Shown: positions 55,829-64,000 of the stretch, one piece after another
Numbering within the stretch: position 1 is the first letter of the stretch
Layout of the letters: the number at the start of each line of letters is the position of its first letter
NCBI RefSeq assembly: GCF_001643015.1
Contig: NZ_CP015622.1
Coordinates: 2,983,374 to 3,047,373 of the forward strand
Source of the DNA: Corynebacterium crudilactis
GTDB taxonomy: Bacteria; Actinomycetota; Actinomycetes; Mycobacteriales; Mycobacteriaceae
Reading direction: 5' to 3'
Length of the DNA stretch: 64,000 nucleotides
Notes under the pieces: model-generated
Databases searched by the model: none
What the model saw: the letters and a program-made list of their open reading frames with translations, nothing else
What the model was told of the DNA's origin: nothing
Position numbers and translations under genes: made by a program

Positions 55829-56152
55829 ATGAGCAATGTTGTCGCAGTCAGCGAACAAACCTTTAAGTCCACCGTCATCGATTCTGACAAGCCAGTAATC
55901 GTCGATTTTTGGGCAGAATGGTGCGGTCCTTGCAAAAAGCTCAGCCCAATCATTGAGGAAATCGCCGGTGAATACAGCGACAAGGCAGTTGTCGCAAGCG
56001 TTGATGTCGATGCAGAACGCACCCTTGGCGCAATGTTCCAGATCATGTCCATCCCATCTGTTCTTATTTTTAAGAATGGCGAGAAGGTCGAAGAATTTGC
56101 CGGACTACGCCCAAAGAGTGAAATCGTGGCAAAACTGGAAAAGCACCTCTAA
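55829..56152 (+). CDS. trxC: Thioredoxin
   Basis: A 107-residue thioredoxin with the active site WCGPCK (Cys32 and Cys35) and the cis-proline loop SIPSVLIF. It is the electron acceptor of the adjacent TrxB and donates to ribonucleotide reductase and other partners. The ATG follows GGAGAATTCC. The symbol follows C. glutamicum/M. tuberculosis usage. Confidence 0.96.
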   Translation: MSNVVAVSEQTFKSTVIDSDKPVIVDFWAEWCGPCKKLSPIIEEIAGEYSDKAVVASVDVDAERTLGAMFQIMSIPSVLIFKNGEKVEEFAGLRPKSEIVAKLEKHL

Positions 56153-56257
56153 CTGGTATTCTTACTGCAGTTACTTGGATGAACTATATCCATTGTGAAT
56201 TTTCCACGAATGCCCCAAGATCCCGGGGTTTTTAACATGATTAATGTAAGGAGCAGG

Positions 56258-57448
56258 GTGTCTAAAGTCCTGAGAGTTGGCGATCGCAGCCCGCGCGTAG
56301 CTGAAGTGCGCACTACGCTCGCTCGCCTCGGCGTGATTGAAGGCTATTCACGGGAGATGTCTGCCAAGACAGAATCCCACAAGTTCCACGAAGAAGAAAC
56401 ACTTTTCGACGAAGAACTCAGCCTCAGCATCAAGTCTTTCCAACAAGCTCGAGGCATCATTCCCTCCGGGCTTATCGACGACCTCTCCCTGCGCATCATC
56501 CGTGAAGCTTCCTACACCCTAGGAACCCGCGTTCTGTCGTATCAGCCGGGCAACCAGATGGTGGGCGATGATGTCGTAGAGATCCAATCCCATCTCCAGG
56601 AGCTAGGTTTCTACACCGACCGCGTAGACGGCCACTTTGGTGATCTCACACACAAAGCTGTGATGAATTACCAATTGAACTACGGTATGCAGGCCGATGG
56701 AATCTGTGGCCCAGATACCATCCGTGCACTGGCTCGCCTCGGTCTTCGTATCAAGGGCGGATCTGCTCAGGCCATTCGTGAACGTGAACGGATGCGCACC
56801 GCTGGTCCACGTCTCACTGGCAAGCGAGTAGTCATTGATCCTGCTTTGGGTGGTCCCAACAAGGGACAAATTGTGCAAGGCCCTTACGGAGAAATCTCTG
56901 AAGAGGAAATCCTCTGGGACCTAGCCACTCGCCTTGAGGGTCGTATGATCGCAGCAGGTATGGAAACCATCCTGTCGCGCCCACACATGGATGATCCCAA
57001 CAGTCGCGACCGTGCATCTATTGCGAACGCTTTCAGCGCCGATCTGGTGCTCAGCTTGAATTGTGATTCTTACTCAAACGACAAAGCTAACGGCGTTGCC
57101 AGCTTCTACTTCGGCTCGGAAAACGGCACCAACTCTTTGACTGGAGAGACGCTGTCAGCGTATATCCAAAAAGAGATCGTGGCGCGTACTCCATTGACCA
57201 ACTGTGGCAGCCATGCGCGTACCTGGGAGCTTCTTCGCCTCACGCGTATGCCCATGGTGGAAATCGTGACCGGCTATCTCACCAACCCAGGTGATGTTGC
57301 TGTGCTGACTGATCCTAAAATGCGTGATCATATCGCCGAAGCCATCGTCGTGGCCGTCAAGCGTCTGTATTTGCTTGATGATGAAGCACAACCGAAAACT
57401 GGTACGTTCAAGTTCTCGGAGCTGCTCCAATCTGAACAGGCTGATTAA
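56258..57448 (+). CDS. cwlM: CwlM: amidase-like regulator of peptidoglycan synthesis
   Basis: About 396 residues from a GTG at 56258, which has AAGGAG 4 bp upstream; a GTG at 56195 would add 21 residues. There are two peptidoglycan-binding repeats (about 5-90 and 105-165), then an Amidase_3 fold (about 190-390). The zinc-ligand histidine motif DPGHGG reads DPALGG here, and the SIHAD-type motif reads SLNCDS. The catalytic zinc site therefore appears lost. In mycobacteria CwlM is a phosphorylated activator of MurA rather than an active amidase. It overlaps the convergent GNAT gene by 4 bp. Confidence 0.88.
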   Translation: MSKVLRVGDRSPRVAEVRTTLARLGVIEGYSREMSAKTESHKFHEEETLFDEELSLSIKSFQQARGIIPSGLIDDLSLRIIREASYTLGTRVLSYQPGNQMVGDDVVEIQSHLQELGFYTDRVDGHFGDLTHKAVMNYQLNYGMQADGICGPDTIRALARLGLRIKGGSAQAIRERERMRTAGPRLTGKRVVIDPALGGPNKGQIVQGPYGEISEEEILWDLATRLEGRMIAAGMETILSRPHMDDPNSRDRASIANAFSADLVLSLNCDSYSNDKANGVASFYFGSENGTNSLTGETLSAYIQKEIVARTPLTNCGSHARTWELLRLTRMPMVEIVTGYLTNPGDVAVLTDPKMRDHIAEAIVVAVKRLYLLDDEAQPKTGTFKFSELLQSEQAD

Positions 57449-58062
57449 AAAGCGCCTATTTCTTGAAGCAATCGCTGCGCATCTTTAGCTGTCATCAGCA
57501 CCGTCGCGGGTGGTAATTCCATCCGCAGGCGAGGCAGCACAGGATGATCGGCGATGACTTCAAAGCCTGCGGATTCTAAAGCCTCCACATCAATCAGGCC
57601 GATCTCTAAACGCCTGGAGGCAATAGGATCCGGATGGGTGCTGTCGGCGCGATAGCCAAAAGCCTCCACGGCAGGATAATCGCGCCGAATAAGTTCCATG
57701 AGGGAGGCGTCGAGAAGCGCCGATTCCATGCCTATGCCCCGGAAAACCTCGTCGATGAACAGACTGCTGATGATCGCGGCGTCGCTTGAAATCGGTGCCG
57801 TAGGCAACGCTTGTGCACCTGGAGCGGCATCTGGCTCGCAGAAAATTACCGACGCCAGCGCGGGCGTCCCATTGCGGTAACCAATATTGAAACCGCAGGA
57901 CTCAAACTCTAAAAGCGTGGTGGACAGCCAGGCTTCCTTCTCAAAAGAAGGATCAACTTTGGCTGAAACCGCCGGAGCAAGTTCCCAAAACGCCGACTTT
58001 CGGGCCTGCGGATGCAGGAAATCTAAAGCTTCCTGCGCGATTGGGAAAAGTGAAGCCTGCAT
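57445..58062 (-). CDS. GNAT family N-acetyltransferase-like protein
   Basis: A 205-residue protein with a GNAT-like core: SSLFIDEVFRGIGMESALLDASLMELIRR resembles the acetyl-CoA-binding motif A. The canonical R/Q-x-x-G-x-G/A reads FRGIGM. It lies between cwlM and parB as Rv3916c does in M. tuberculosis. Substrate unknown. Confidence 0.72.
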   Translation of the reverse strand: MQASLFPIAQEALDFLHPQARKSAFWELAPAVSAKVDPSFEKEAWLSTTLLEFESCGFNIGYRNGTPALASVIFCEPDAAPGAQALPTAPISSDAAIISSLFIDEVFRGIGMESALLDASLMELIRRDYPAVEAFGYRADSTHPDPIASRRLEIGLIDVEALESAGFEVIADHPVLPRLRMELPPATVLMTAKDAQRLLQEIGAF

Positions 58063-58080
58063 GTGGGCATCAAACTCGAG

Positions 58081-59355
58081 TTATTGTCCCTGGATCAAGG
58101 ACATAATGCGCTCAAAATCATCCTTGTCACCGAATTCGACAACGAGCTTGCCCTTACCCTTACCCATGCTCACAGACACCTTGGTATCCAAATTATCTGC
58201 CAAAGATTCCGCAGCGCGGGTAAATACCTCAGGAGTTGGAGCCTTTTCACGCGGTGGCTTCTTCTCCTCTTCATCACCACGGTTGGTGAGCAACACCAGT
58301 TCCTCGGTGGCGCGCACAGACAAGCCCTCAGCGATGATGCGGGTAGCTAGAACATCCTGAGCTTCCTCGCCAGACTTAAGGCCCAGTAGTGCACGTGCAT
58401 GGCCTGCAGAGAGCACACCAGCAGCAACCTTGGTCTGTACATTCACGGGCAGACCAAGCAGACGGATCATATTGGTAATCACTGGACGAGAGCGACCCAA
58501 CTTATCAGCCAGCTCTGCCTGAGTGACACCGAACTCCTCCAGCAGCTGCTGATAAGCAGCTGCTTCTTCCAAAGGATTCAGCTGTACCCTGTGGATATTT
58601 TCCAAAAGGGCATCGCGCAGCATGGCGCTGTCTTCAGTCTCACGGACAATCGCCGGAATAACATCTAAACCAGCACGCTTGGATGCACGCCAACGGCGCT
58701 CACCCATGATGAGCTCATAGCCATCTTCAGACCTGCGCACCACGATCGGCTGCATGAGACCGAACTCGCTGATCGAATGCACCAACTCATCCAGTGCCTG
58801 AGGATCAAACTCATGGCGAGGCTGCTGCGGATTAGGGCGGATCTGCTCAATGGGGATCTCAAGGTAAGTTGCCCCGAATTCAGTGGACTGCTCAGACTGC
58901 TGCGGAGCGCTTACCTGTGGTTGAGCTTCTTCTGCCTTGGTTGCCGGCTCAGCAGCTTGTTGCAGCGCTGACTCTGACTTAGGCTCTACTTTTTCCATGG
59001 CAGGCTTTCGCCCATGAGCGTTGCCAGTAACGAGCCGAGCGCTACGCGCACCCGCCATTCCACCGAGAATAATATCGGCGGCACCGCCACCGAGGCCTGG
59101 GGAATTACTCGATCCAGCCCTACGCGTACCCGTTGTTCCACTGAGACCGGGGGAAGTATTTGGCTTTACGCCACGTGTATTCACCGAATCACCAGGGCCT
59201 GGGGAGTTGCTCGGTTCTGTGCCACGTGTCTCCAGTGGGTCACCGAGAGCTGGGGAATTGCTCGGTCCGGAGGGAATAAGTGCGGCCAGACCGCGCCCCA
59301 AACCGCCCTTACGCTTTGCGGTCTGGGGCTTGTCGGAACCCTTGTTCTGAGCCAT
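58081..59355 (-). CDS. parB: Chromosome-partitioning protein ParB with expanded N-terminal repeat
   Basis: About 424 residues from the ATG at 59355; a GTG at 59370 is also in frame. The N-terminal [13 protein letters not shown] matches the ParA-interacting motif. It is followed by an unusual 17-residue repeat (PSNSPxLGD..ETRG type, about 3.6 copies at roughly 24-85). The ParB/Spo0J domain starts at [17 protein letters not shown], with the CTPase/clamp motif [12 protein letters not shown], and the parS-binding helix-turn-helix is [25 protein letters not shown]. It binds the seven parS sites in this window. Confidence 0.95.
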   Translation of the reverse strand: MAQNKGSDKPQTAKRKGGLGRGLAALIPSGPSNSPALGDPLETRGTEPSNSPGPGDSVNTRGVKPNTSPGLSGTTGTRRAGSSNSPGLGGGAADIILGGMAGARSARLVTGNAHGRKPAMEKVEPKSESALQQAAEPATKAEEAQPQVSAPQQSEQSTEFGATYLEIPIEQIRPNPQQPRHEFDPQALDELVHSISEFGLMQPIVVRRSEDGYELIMGERRWRASKRAGLDVIPAIVRETEDSAMLRDALLENIHRVQLNPLEEAAAYQQLLEEFGVTQAELADKLGRSRPVITNMIRLLGLPVNVQTKVAAGVLSAGHARALLGLKSGEEAQDVLATRIIAEGLSVRATEELVLLTNRGDEEEKKPPREKAPTPEVFTRAAESLADNLDTKVSVSMGKGKGKLVVEFGDKDDFERIMSLIQGQ

Positions 59356-59408
59356 AGCGCTTAGACGCACCTTTCATACAGCACAACAATTAACGTATTC
59401 AAAGAAGT

Positions 59409-60347
59409 TTACTGCTCATCGGCAGGTTTAACGCCGACCGGACCGGATTCTTCACTAGGCAAGAAATCACCACGGATTGCCAGCTCCTGCGCGGCATCTA
59501 AATAAGCCATCGCGCCACGAGAACCTGGATCATATTCAATGACTGTCTGTCCATAACCTGGAGCCTCAGACACCTTCACCGAACGTGGAATCTTATTGCC
59601 CAACACCACATCACCAAAGTGGCTATAAACTTCCGTAGCCACCTGCTCCGCCAAGTTGGTGCGGGCATCATGCATAGTCAGCAAAATTGCGGAAATATGC
59701 AGCTGACGGTTCAGGTGCTGGCGCAACATCGTGATGTTGTTGAGCAACTGACCCACGCCTTCAAGAGCGTAGTACTCACACTGAATAGGAATCAGTACTT
59801 CATTAACCGCGGTCATAGCGTTAATGGTGAGAAGTCCAAGTGAAGGAGGGCAGTCAATGATCATATAATCAAAATCGTGCTTATCAATGAACTCGCGCCC
59901 TAAAGCATCCGCCAAGCGGTATTCACGACGAACCAAGCTGACCAATTCAATTTCTGCACCGGCCAAATCCAGGGTTGCAGGAATACAGAACAAGTTCTCA
60001 TGAGCGGTGGAAGGCTGCATAGCTTCCTCCGGGGTGCATTCACCGATCAACAACTCATATGAGGACAATGTTCCGGAGCGATGTTCCACACCCAATGCTG
60101 TCGATGCATTTCCCTGCGGATCTAGATCTACAACCAAGACTTTGAGCCCATGGATCGCCAAAGACGCAGCCAGGTTAACTGTAGAAGTAGTTTTACCAAC
60201 GCCACCTTTTTGGTTTGCGATGGTAATCAAACGAGGTTCTTTAGGTTTCGGCAGCGTCAGGGAGTTGGGTGTCATCACCTGAGCTGCACGACGAGCCGCC
60301 GCTGCAATCGGTGTATCTTCCCAATTAGTGTCTTCCATCGACGTCAA
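59409..60347 (-). CDS. parA: Chromosome-partitioning ATPase ParA
   Basis: A 312-residue ParA/Soj ATPase. The deviant Walker A motif is NQKGGVGKTTSTVNLA and Walker B is YMIIDCPPSLGLL. The start shown is a TTG at 60347 with AGGGATGG upstream; an ATG at 60338 gives 309 residues. It is upstream of parB on the same strand with a 53-bp gap. It drives separation of ParB-parS complexes and, in corynebacteria, links to polar growth. Confidence 0.95.
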   Translation of the reverse strand: MTSMEDTNWEDTPIAAAARRAAQVMTPNSLTLPKPKEPRLITIANQKGGVGKTTSTVNLAASLAIHGLKVLVVDLDPQGNASTALGVEHRSGTLSSYELLIGECTPEEAMQPSTAHENLFCIPATLDLAGAEIELVSLVRREYRLADALGREFIDKHDFDYMIIDCPPSLGLLTINAMTAVNEVLIPIQCEYYALEGVGQLLNNITMLRQHLNRQLHISAILLTMHDARTNLAEQVATEVYSHFGDVVLGNKIPRSVKVSEAPGYGQTVIEYDPGSRGAMAYLDAAQELAIRGDFLPSEESGPVGVKPADEQ

Positions 60348-60443
60348 CCATCCCTATCTTCCTGTGCATGTGAATTCTTCATGCACACGTCATCGAATCA
60401 ACATTAGTGCTTAACGCTATACCTATTCCACCACAGTGGAAGG

Positions 60444-61073
60444 TTACTTTTCTCTGCGGATTGAAATAAGCGTTGTAGGCTCGCTCAGAAGCTGGTCGCC
60501 CACTGTATAAACCTTAATATCGGAGCCACCGGCTTTGCGGATTTCCTTGGCATCCCGCTCAATTTCTTCCTCAACGCTGGATCCCTTCATGGCCACCATG
60601 CGGCCACCGATCTTCACCAAAGGCAATGACCAGGTGGCAAGCTTTCCAAGTGGTGCCACTGCACGAGAAGTAACAAGGTCTACCAAGCCGACTTGCTTAC
60701 GCACTATTTTTTCCTCAGCGCGACCACGAATCACCGTGACATTATCCAACTGCAGCGCCTCTTTTACCTCGTTGAGGTACACCGAGCGCTTCAGAAGTGG
60801 CTCGATGAGAGTGATCTTTAAATCAGGGCGTGCAATAGCCAGTGGGATTCCAGGAAGCCCAGCACCAGAGCCGATATCAGCTACTGAAATGCCTTCATCC
60901 ATGGCTTCGCCGATAACACCACAGTTAAGAATGTGGCGATCCCACAACCGGGGAACCTCACGTGGTCCGATGAATCCACGAATGGATCCATCCGTGGCCA
61001 GTGACTCATGATATGCAATGGCTTTTTCGAGATTATCCCCGAAAATTTCAGCGGCTGCTGGAGGCGTGGTCAT
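60444..61073 (-). CDS. rsmG: 16S rRNA (guanine-N7) methyltransferase RsmG (GidB)
   Basis: A 209-residue SAM-dependent methyltransferase from the ATG at 61073, preceded by AAGGGGAC. An upstream in-frame start at 61118 is less likely. The SAM-binding motif is VADIGSGAGLPGIPLA, followed by KITLIEPLLKRSVYLNEV. It methylates G527-type sites of 16S rRNA. It lies between yidC and parA as in other actinobacteria. Confidence 0.94.
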   Translation of the reverse strand: MTTPPAAAEIFGDNLEKAIAYHESLATDGSIRGFIGPREVPRLWDRHILNCGVIGEAMDEGISVADIGSGAGLPGIPLAIARPDLKITLIEPLLKRSVYLNEVKEALQLDNVTVIRGRAEEKIVRKQVGLVDLVTSRAVAPLGKLATWSLPLVKIGGRMVAMKGSSVEEEIERDAKEIRKAGGSDIKVYTVGDQLLSEPTTLISIRREK

Positions 61074-61239
61074 GAAAAGTCCCCTTCGGACAAGAAATCT
61101 AACGGTACAGTACCTCAACTATAACGACTCAGCTCTACATGCTTGAGTGTTGGCTGCCTAAAGGTGCTTTTGCGCCAATAATTGCACAGAATCAAGCGTT
61201 TTGATCCGCACCAGAATTCCATTGAAAAGCACCAGAAAA

Positions 61240-61277
61240 GACAAAAGCCGCCAGCCCGATAAGTGGGCTGGCGGCTT
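61240..61277 (-). terminator. Terminator of the rpmH-yidC operon
   Basis: A 14-bp GC-rich stem (AAGCCGCCAGCCC and complement) with loop GATAAGT. On the minus strand it is followed by TTTTGTCTTTT. It separates yidC from rsmG. Confidence 0.88.
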
Positions 61278-61301
61278 TCCTTGTGCAAAAGTTAAAGAAT
61301 T

Positions 61302-62255
61302 TTACTTCTTACGCTTCTTTGCATTTTCTGGCTTCGCGCCAGGCTTTGGAGCAGTTGTGCGCTTTGCTGCACGCTTTGCTTCTTCCTCAGCTGCTTCTTC
61401 AGCATCCATCTTGCCGAAAATGTAGCGCTGCTGGAAGAAGGTCCACACGTTGTTGGCCATCATGTAGACAAGCAGACCAATGGTCCAGATGAAACCGGTG
61501 AACAAAATAGTTGCTGGCATGAACCAGAGCATCATCTTGTTCATCATCTGCATCTGCATCGCCATTTGGTCATTTCCTGGAGCCTGCTGCTTGCCAGCAG
61601 CCTTACGAGCTTCCTGACGGTTGACAGACAAGCGCGCGTTCATGTGAGTTGCTACCACGATGATCAAAATCATTGGAGCTGCAACCAGTGCGATGTTGAG
61701 GCGGGAAACATCAACGCCAAGGAAAGCGTCGAATGCTTCAGCTGGCATGGTGATGAAGGAAGACAGTGGAGCACCGAACAGGTCAGCACGTAGGAAGGAC
61801 TGAACCTCATCTACACCGAAGATGTAGTTCGCGGTGTTGGCATTTTCTTCAACTGACATGCCCAGCTGGCCGACGCCCTCACCGGTGCGGTTGAAGGAGC
61901 GCAGTACGTGGAACAGGCCAATAAACACTGGAATTTGCACCAGCATTGGTAAACAGCCTGCGATGGGGTTAACGCCAACCTCCTTTTGGAGCTTACGAGT
62001 TTCCTCCATCATCTTCTGCTGGTCGTTTTTGTACTTCTCGCGGATGGCCTGCATCTTTGGAGCCATGTCTTGCATTTTGCGCTGTGAACGCATCGTGTTG
62101 ACCATTGGCTTGACCAGTACCAAACGCACGGTGAAGGTCAAGAACATGATCGACAAGGCCCAGGTGATTCCGGAATCTGGGCTCAGCACAAAGCTGAATG
62201 CTTTGTGCCAGAACCACAGAATGGCCGAAATTGGCCAATAAATGATATTGAGCAC
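61302..62255 (-). CDS. yidC: Membrane protein insertase YidC
   Basis: A 317-residue YidC/Oxa1 insertase of the short actinobacterial type. It has five or six membrane helices and the conserved PMLVQIPVFIGLFHVLR segment. A Lys/Ala-rich cytoplasmic tail follows. It starts with GTG after AAGGAG. It inserts membrane proteins with or without Sec. It is downstream of yidD, rnpA and rpmH. There is no jag/khpB gene between it and rsmG. Confidence 0.95.
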   Translation of the reverse strand: MLNIIYWPISAILWFWHKAFSFVLSPDSGITWALSIMFLTFTVRLVLVKPMVNTMRSQRKMQDMAPKMQAIREKYKNDQQKMMEETRKLQKEVGVNPIAGCLPMLVQIPVFIGLFHVLRSFNRTGEGVGQLGMSVEENANTANYIFGVDEVQSFLRADLFGAPLSSFITMPAEAFDAFLGVDVSRLNIALVAAPMILIIVVATHMNARLSVNRQEARKAAGKQQAPGNDQMAMQMQMMNKMMLWFMPATILFTGFIWTIGLLVYMMANNVWTFFQQRYIFGKMDAEEAAEEEAKRAAKRTTAPKPGAKPENAKKRKK

Positions 62256-62309
62256 TGTGAGTCGAAACTCCTTGAGATTAATAGGGACTATATACTTTTG
62301 TCTGGATTT

Positions 62310-62630
62310 TTAGGTCACTGTTTCAGTGGCCCAAAATCCATGGTTTGGCACTGGGTCAAATCCTCCCGGATGCCAGGGCCCACATTTGGACAACCTTGCA
62401 ACAGCGAGAATAGTTCCCTTAAAAGCCCCATGAACTGAGACTGCTTTCAATGCATATGTGCTGCAGACTGGATCAAACCGACAAGTGGCACCCATCTTAA
62501 GGCTAGAAAGGTACTTTTGATAGAAGCGAACAGCACTAGCTAATGCTTTAGCCGGGATGCTTTTCGGCTCTGGAATATCAAAAGGATCATCACTTGTTGG
62601 CGCGCACACGATTTGCTTTCCCCAAGCCAT
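62310..62630 (-). CDS. yidD: Membrane protein insertion efficiency factor YidD
   Basis: A small protein with the YidD core [32 protein letters not shown] and [15 protein letters not shown]. The ATG at 62630 (MAWGKQ) gives 106 residues and overlaps rnpA by 41 bp. An upstream in-frame start at 62687 would double that overlap. It is a peripheral membrane factor helping YidC-dependent insertion. Confidence 0.88.
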   Translation of the reverse strand: MAWGKQIVCAPTSDDPFDIPEPKSIPAKALASAVRFYQKYLSSLKMGATCRFDPVCSTYALKAVSVHGAFKGTILAVARLSKCGPWHPGGFDPVPNHGFWATETVT

Positions 62631-62991
62631 AGCGGATATCTCTTTCGAGTTCTGCTGATGTTGCTTCCCCAGAACCTGCCAATGCACGGATTACTACGTG
62701 ATGGGTGGGGGAGAGTAGCTCTGGTGAATTTTCCGCGATGTTTGCACAGATATGACGAAGCCGTCGGGAAGTACGGTGGCGAACCACGGCATTTCCGACG
62801 GCTTTAGAAACGATAAGGCCGAATCGTGGACCACCGAATGAGGCGACTTCGCCTTGTTTTTCGGTGCCATCCAACGATTCGGCACTATCCCACAGGTGCA
62901 CAACAGCAGTTTTACTGCCAGCACGACGCCCTTTCCTCAGCACCATGCGAAATTGCATGGAGGAGTTCAGTTTATGTTGCGCTGGCAGCAC
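62590..62991 (-). CDS. rnpA: Ribonuclease P protein component
   Basis: A 133-residue basic protein that binds the RNase P RNA to process tRNA 5' ends. The RNR-motif region reads [20 protein letters not shown]. The N-terminal [14 protein letters not shown] is typical. It overlaps yidD and follows rpmH by 36 bp, the standard rpmH-rnpA-yidD-yidC order. Confidence 0.95.
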   Translation of the reverse strand: MLPAQHKLNSSMQFRMVLRKGRRAGSKTAVVHLWDSAESLDGTEKQGEVASFGGPRFGLIVSKAVGNAVVRHRTSRRLRHICANIAENSPELLSPTHHVVIRALAGSGEATSAELERDIRYGLGKANRVRANK

Positions 62992-63027
62992 TTTTGCTTA
63001 CACCCTTTATAAAGTGGTGACGCTAAA

Positions 63028-63171
63028 TTAAGCAGTCAGCTTTTCGCGACCCTTGCGACGACGAGCCGCAACAATTGCACGACCTGCACGGGTACGCATA
63101 CGAAGACGGAAGCCGTGAACACGTGCACGACGACGGTTGTTCGGCTGGAACGTCCGCTTGCCCTTTGCCAC
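63028..63171 (-). CDS. rpmH: 50S ribosomal protein L34
   Basis: A 47-residue highly basic protein starting with GTG at 63171, with AGGAGTG upstream. The frame reads [13 protein letters not shown], then [11 protein letters not shown] before TAA. L34 binds 23S rRNA in the large subunit. It heads the rpmH-rnpA-yidD-yidC operon, transcribed away from oriC. Confidence 0.97.
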   Translation of the reverse strand: MAKGKRTFQPNNRRRARVHGFRLRMRTRAGRAIVAARRRKGREKLTA

Positions 63172-64000
63172 GTTAAACACTCCTAAAAATTTTTGTTAGA
63201 TCACCGGACACACCGGTTCTACGGACAATTTGCGCGAAAACTTATCGCGCCAGCCCGATGCCGGGGAACGATCACCCAACGTTGGATGATTTTTGAGATT
63301 GCAGCTTCATTGTTGAAGTCGCAGCAGCGCTTTATGGAAAGCGCTGCTCTCAAGCACATGCGTTGTGACAGGATGCTTTGGAGAAGCGTCCTGGAAGTCA
63401 CACGATGCGACAGACTGGTTTAGCTTACGGGAAAACGACCTTTGAAAACAAATTCAACCTTTGGCAATTTGGCGGGGGCACCCGTAATTACAAAGATGGC
63501 ATTAACCACAGGTGAGAGGGCATATCGCCCGCCTAAACGCTTTTCGACGCCGCCCTCCGGCTATCTCCCCACGGCAAGAATTCACAGGGGTCAAACATGT
63601 GGACTGAACTGCGGGTAACAATGAAAATTACACATTGCATCAACAGCCTGTGGAAACTTCAACCTGTGGATAACACCTATTGTTAACCTTTAGATTGAGG
63701 GATCAAATGGAGTAATCGCAGGTGAGAGCGAATTTAAAGTTGATGCATATTTTCCACAGGCAATGCGCTATCCTGTGGATAAACGTTTTTGGGAAAAGTT
63801 ATCCACAGCTGTGGACAACATTGTGGAAACAATGGTTATGGGCTTTTTTAGATGTGGATGAAGTTGTAGAAACATCGTGGAAGCTCTGGTGGATAACAAT
63901 GCGGAATTTTACTCAATTTTCACACCCCTCCGCTGCCCGTATTCCACGGCTGAATTTAATTATTTTTCGATAGTTTCGCCAAAAGGAGATACCTAAAATA
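63172..64000. other. Chromosomal replication origin region (oriC) upstream of dnaA
   Basis: An 829-bp gene-free region to the window edge. It has three DnaA boxes matching TTATCCACA exactly (63799-63807; reverse orientation 63665-63673 and 63774-63782). Near-matches lie at 63750 (TTTTCCACA), 63810 (TGTGGACAA), 63822 and 63889. A copy of the dispersed 11-mer is at 63539-63549. AT-rich tracts follow at 63840-63980, and an AAAAGGAGAT ribosome site at 63982 fits a dnaA start just beyond base 64000 (inference). The rpmH promoter should lie at the left end. Confidence 0.9.

Larger units (their letters stand above)
278..63549. repeat. Dispersed 11-mer family GCTTNTCGACG
   Basis: I count 21 exact copies. 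Plus strand starts: 278, 3885, 19047, 20732, 24248, 39175, 40487, 48690, 53016, 56470, 63539. Minus strand spans begin at 977, 15588, 22109, 25274, 27103, 33337, 34685, 40063, 50397, 57708. One-mismatch copies are at 13307, 33349 and 34697. Several copies extend into CCTCCCTCCGG-like tails. Counting was by eye. Confidence 0.85.

Noticed and set aside
278..63549. The dispersed 11-mer as a KOPS-like or Chi-like polar signal
   Set aside because: The orientation count is 11 to 10 within one replichore arm, so there is no strand skew of the kind such signals show.
63722..63973. An 83-codon open frame in the origin region
   Set aside because: It runs through the DnaA boxes and has no protein-like pattern. 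It is explained by oriC.
1..64000. CRISPR arrays, intact insertion sequences, prophage genes or rRNA operons
   Set aside because: I saw no regularly spaced repeats, transposase, integrase or rRNA sequence in the window.

Overview
The window looks like the chromosome of Corynebacterium glutamicum or a very close relative, covering about 64 kb on one side of the replication origin. Four things support this: a trpEGDCFBA operon with a fused trpC-trpF; the actinobacterial order Nudix / DUF6049 / murJ-pseudokinase / sigM / trxB / trxC / cwlM / GNAT / parB / parA / rsmG / yidC / yidD / rnpA / rpmH, which matches the Mycobacterium tuberculosis Rv3908-Rv3924c order; a DnaA-box region downstream of rpmH at the right edge (oriC, with dnaA expected just past base 64000); and seven perfect parS sites (TGTTTCACGTGAAACA). 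Base composition is moderate, and GTG and leaderless-type starts are common.

Layout. 1-6.5 kb: tryptophan operon, trpE truncated by the window edge. 6.5-13.2 kb: ascorbate-type PTS (EIIC, EIIBA), an ABC-2 exporter pair, a Tat-type Rieske lipoprotein and an Old Yellow Enzyme. 13.3-17.9 kb: SBF-type transporter, DUF1684 protein, a decayed SDR pseudogene, a TatA-like protein and a POT peptide transporter. 18.1-22 kb: SDR plus a self-sufficient P450-reductase fusion with a convergent TetR regulator and a candidate operator. 22.5-27 kb: a 1467-residue surface phosphoesterase. 27.1-33.2 kb: a minus-strand catabolic cluster (amidohydrolase, IclR, AAHS-type transporter, acetoacetyl-CoA synthetase, SDR). 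33.3-36.3 kb: a lipoprotein gene enclosed by a 65-bp direct repeat, then proP. 36.7-40 kb: an SPFH protein, then an accessory patch with a tRNA-like T-arm remnant, a perfect 24-bp hairpin and a two-gene module of MazG-like pyrophosphohydrolase plus GIY-YIG/DUF2075 helicase. 40-46.7 kb: quinone reductase, DUF1304, thiD-like kinase, a small hypothetical protein, copZ with a CsoR-type operator, azlCD, YqgE and cca. 47-63.2 kb: the conserved cell-envelope, redox, segregation and RNA-processing block. 63.2-64 kb: oriC.

How the genes work together: the right 17 kb links envelope synthesis (MurJ, CwlM, YidC), redox stress (SigM, TrxB, TrxC), chromosome segregation (ParA, ParB, parS) and replication initiation. 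The left two thirds alternates core metabolism with accessory transport and catabolic cassettes. The best candidates for undescribed biology are the MazG / GIY-YIG-DUF2075 module, and an 11-mer, GCTTNTCGACG, which I count 21 times by eye (about 0.12 expected in random sequence of this length) in both coding and intergenic DNA.
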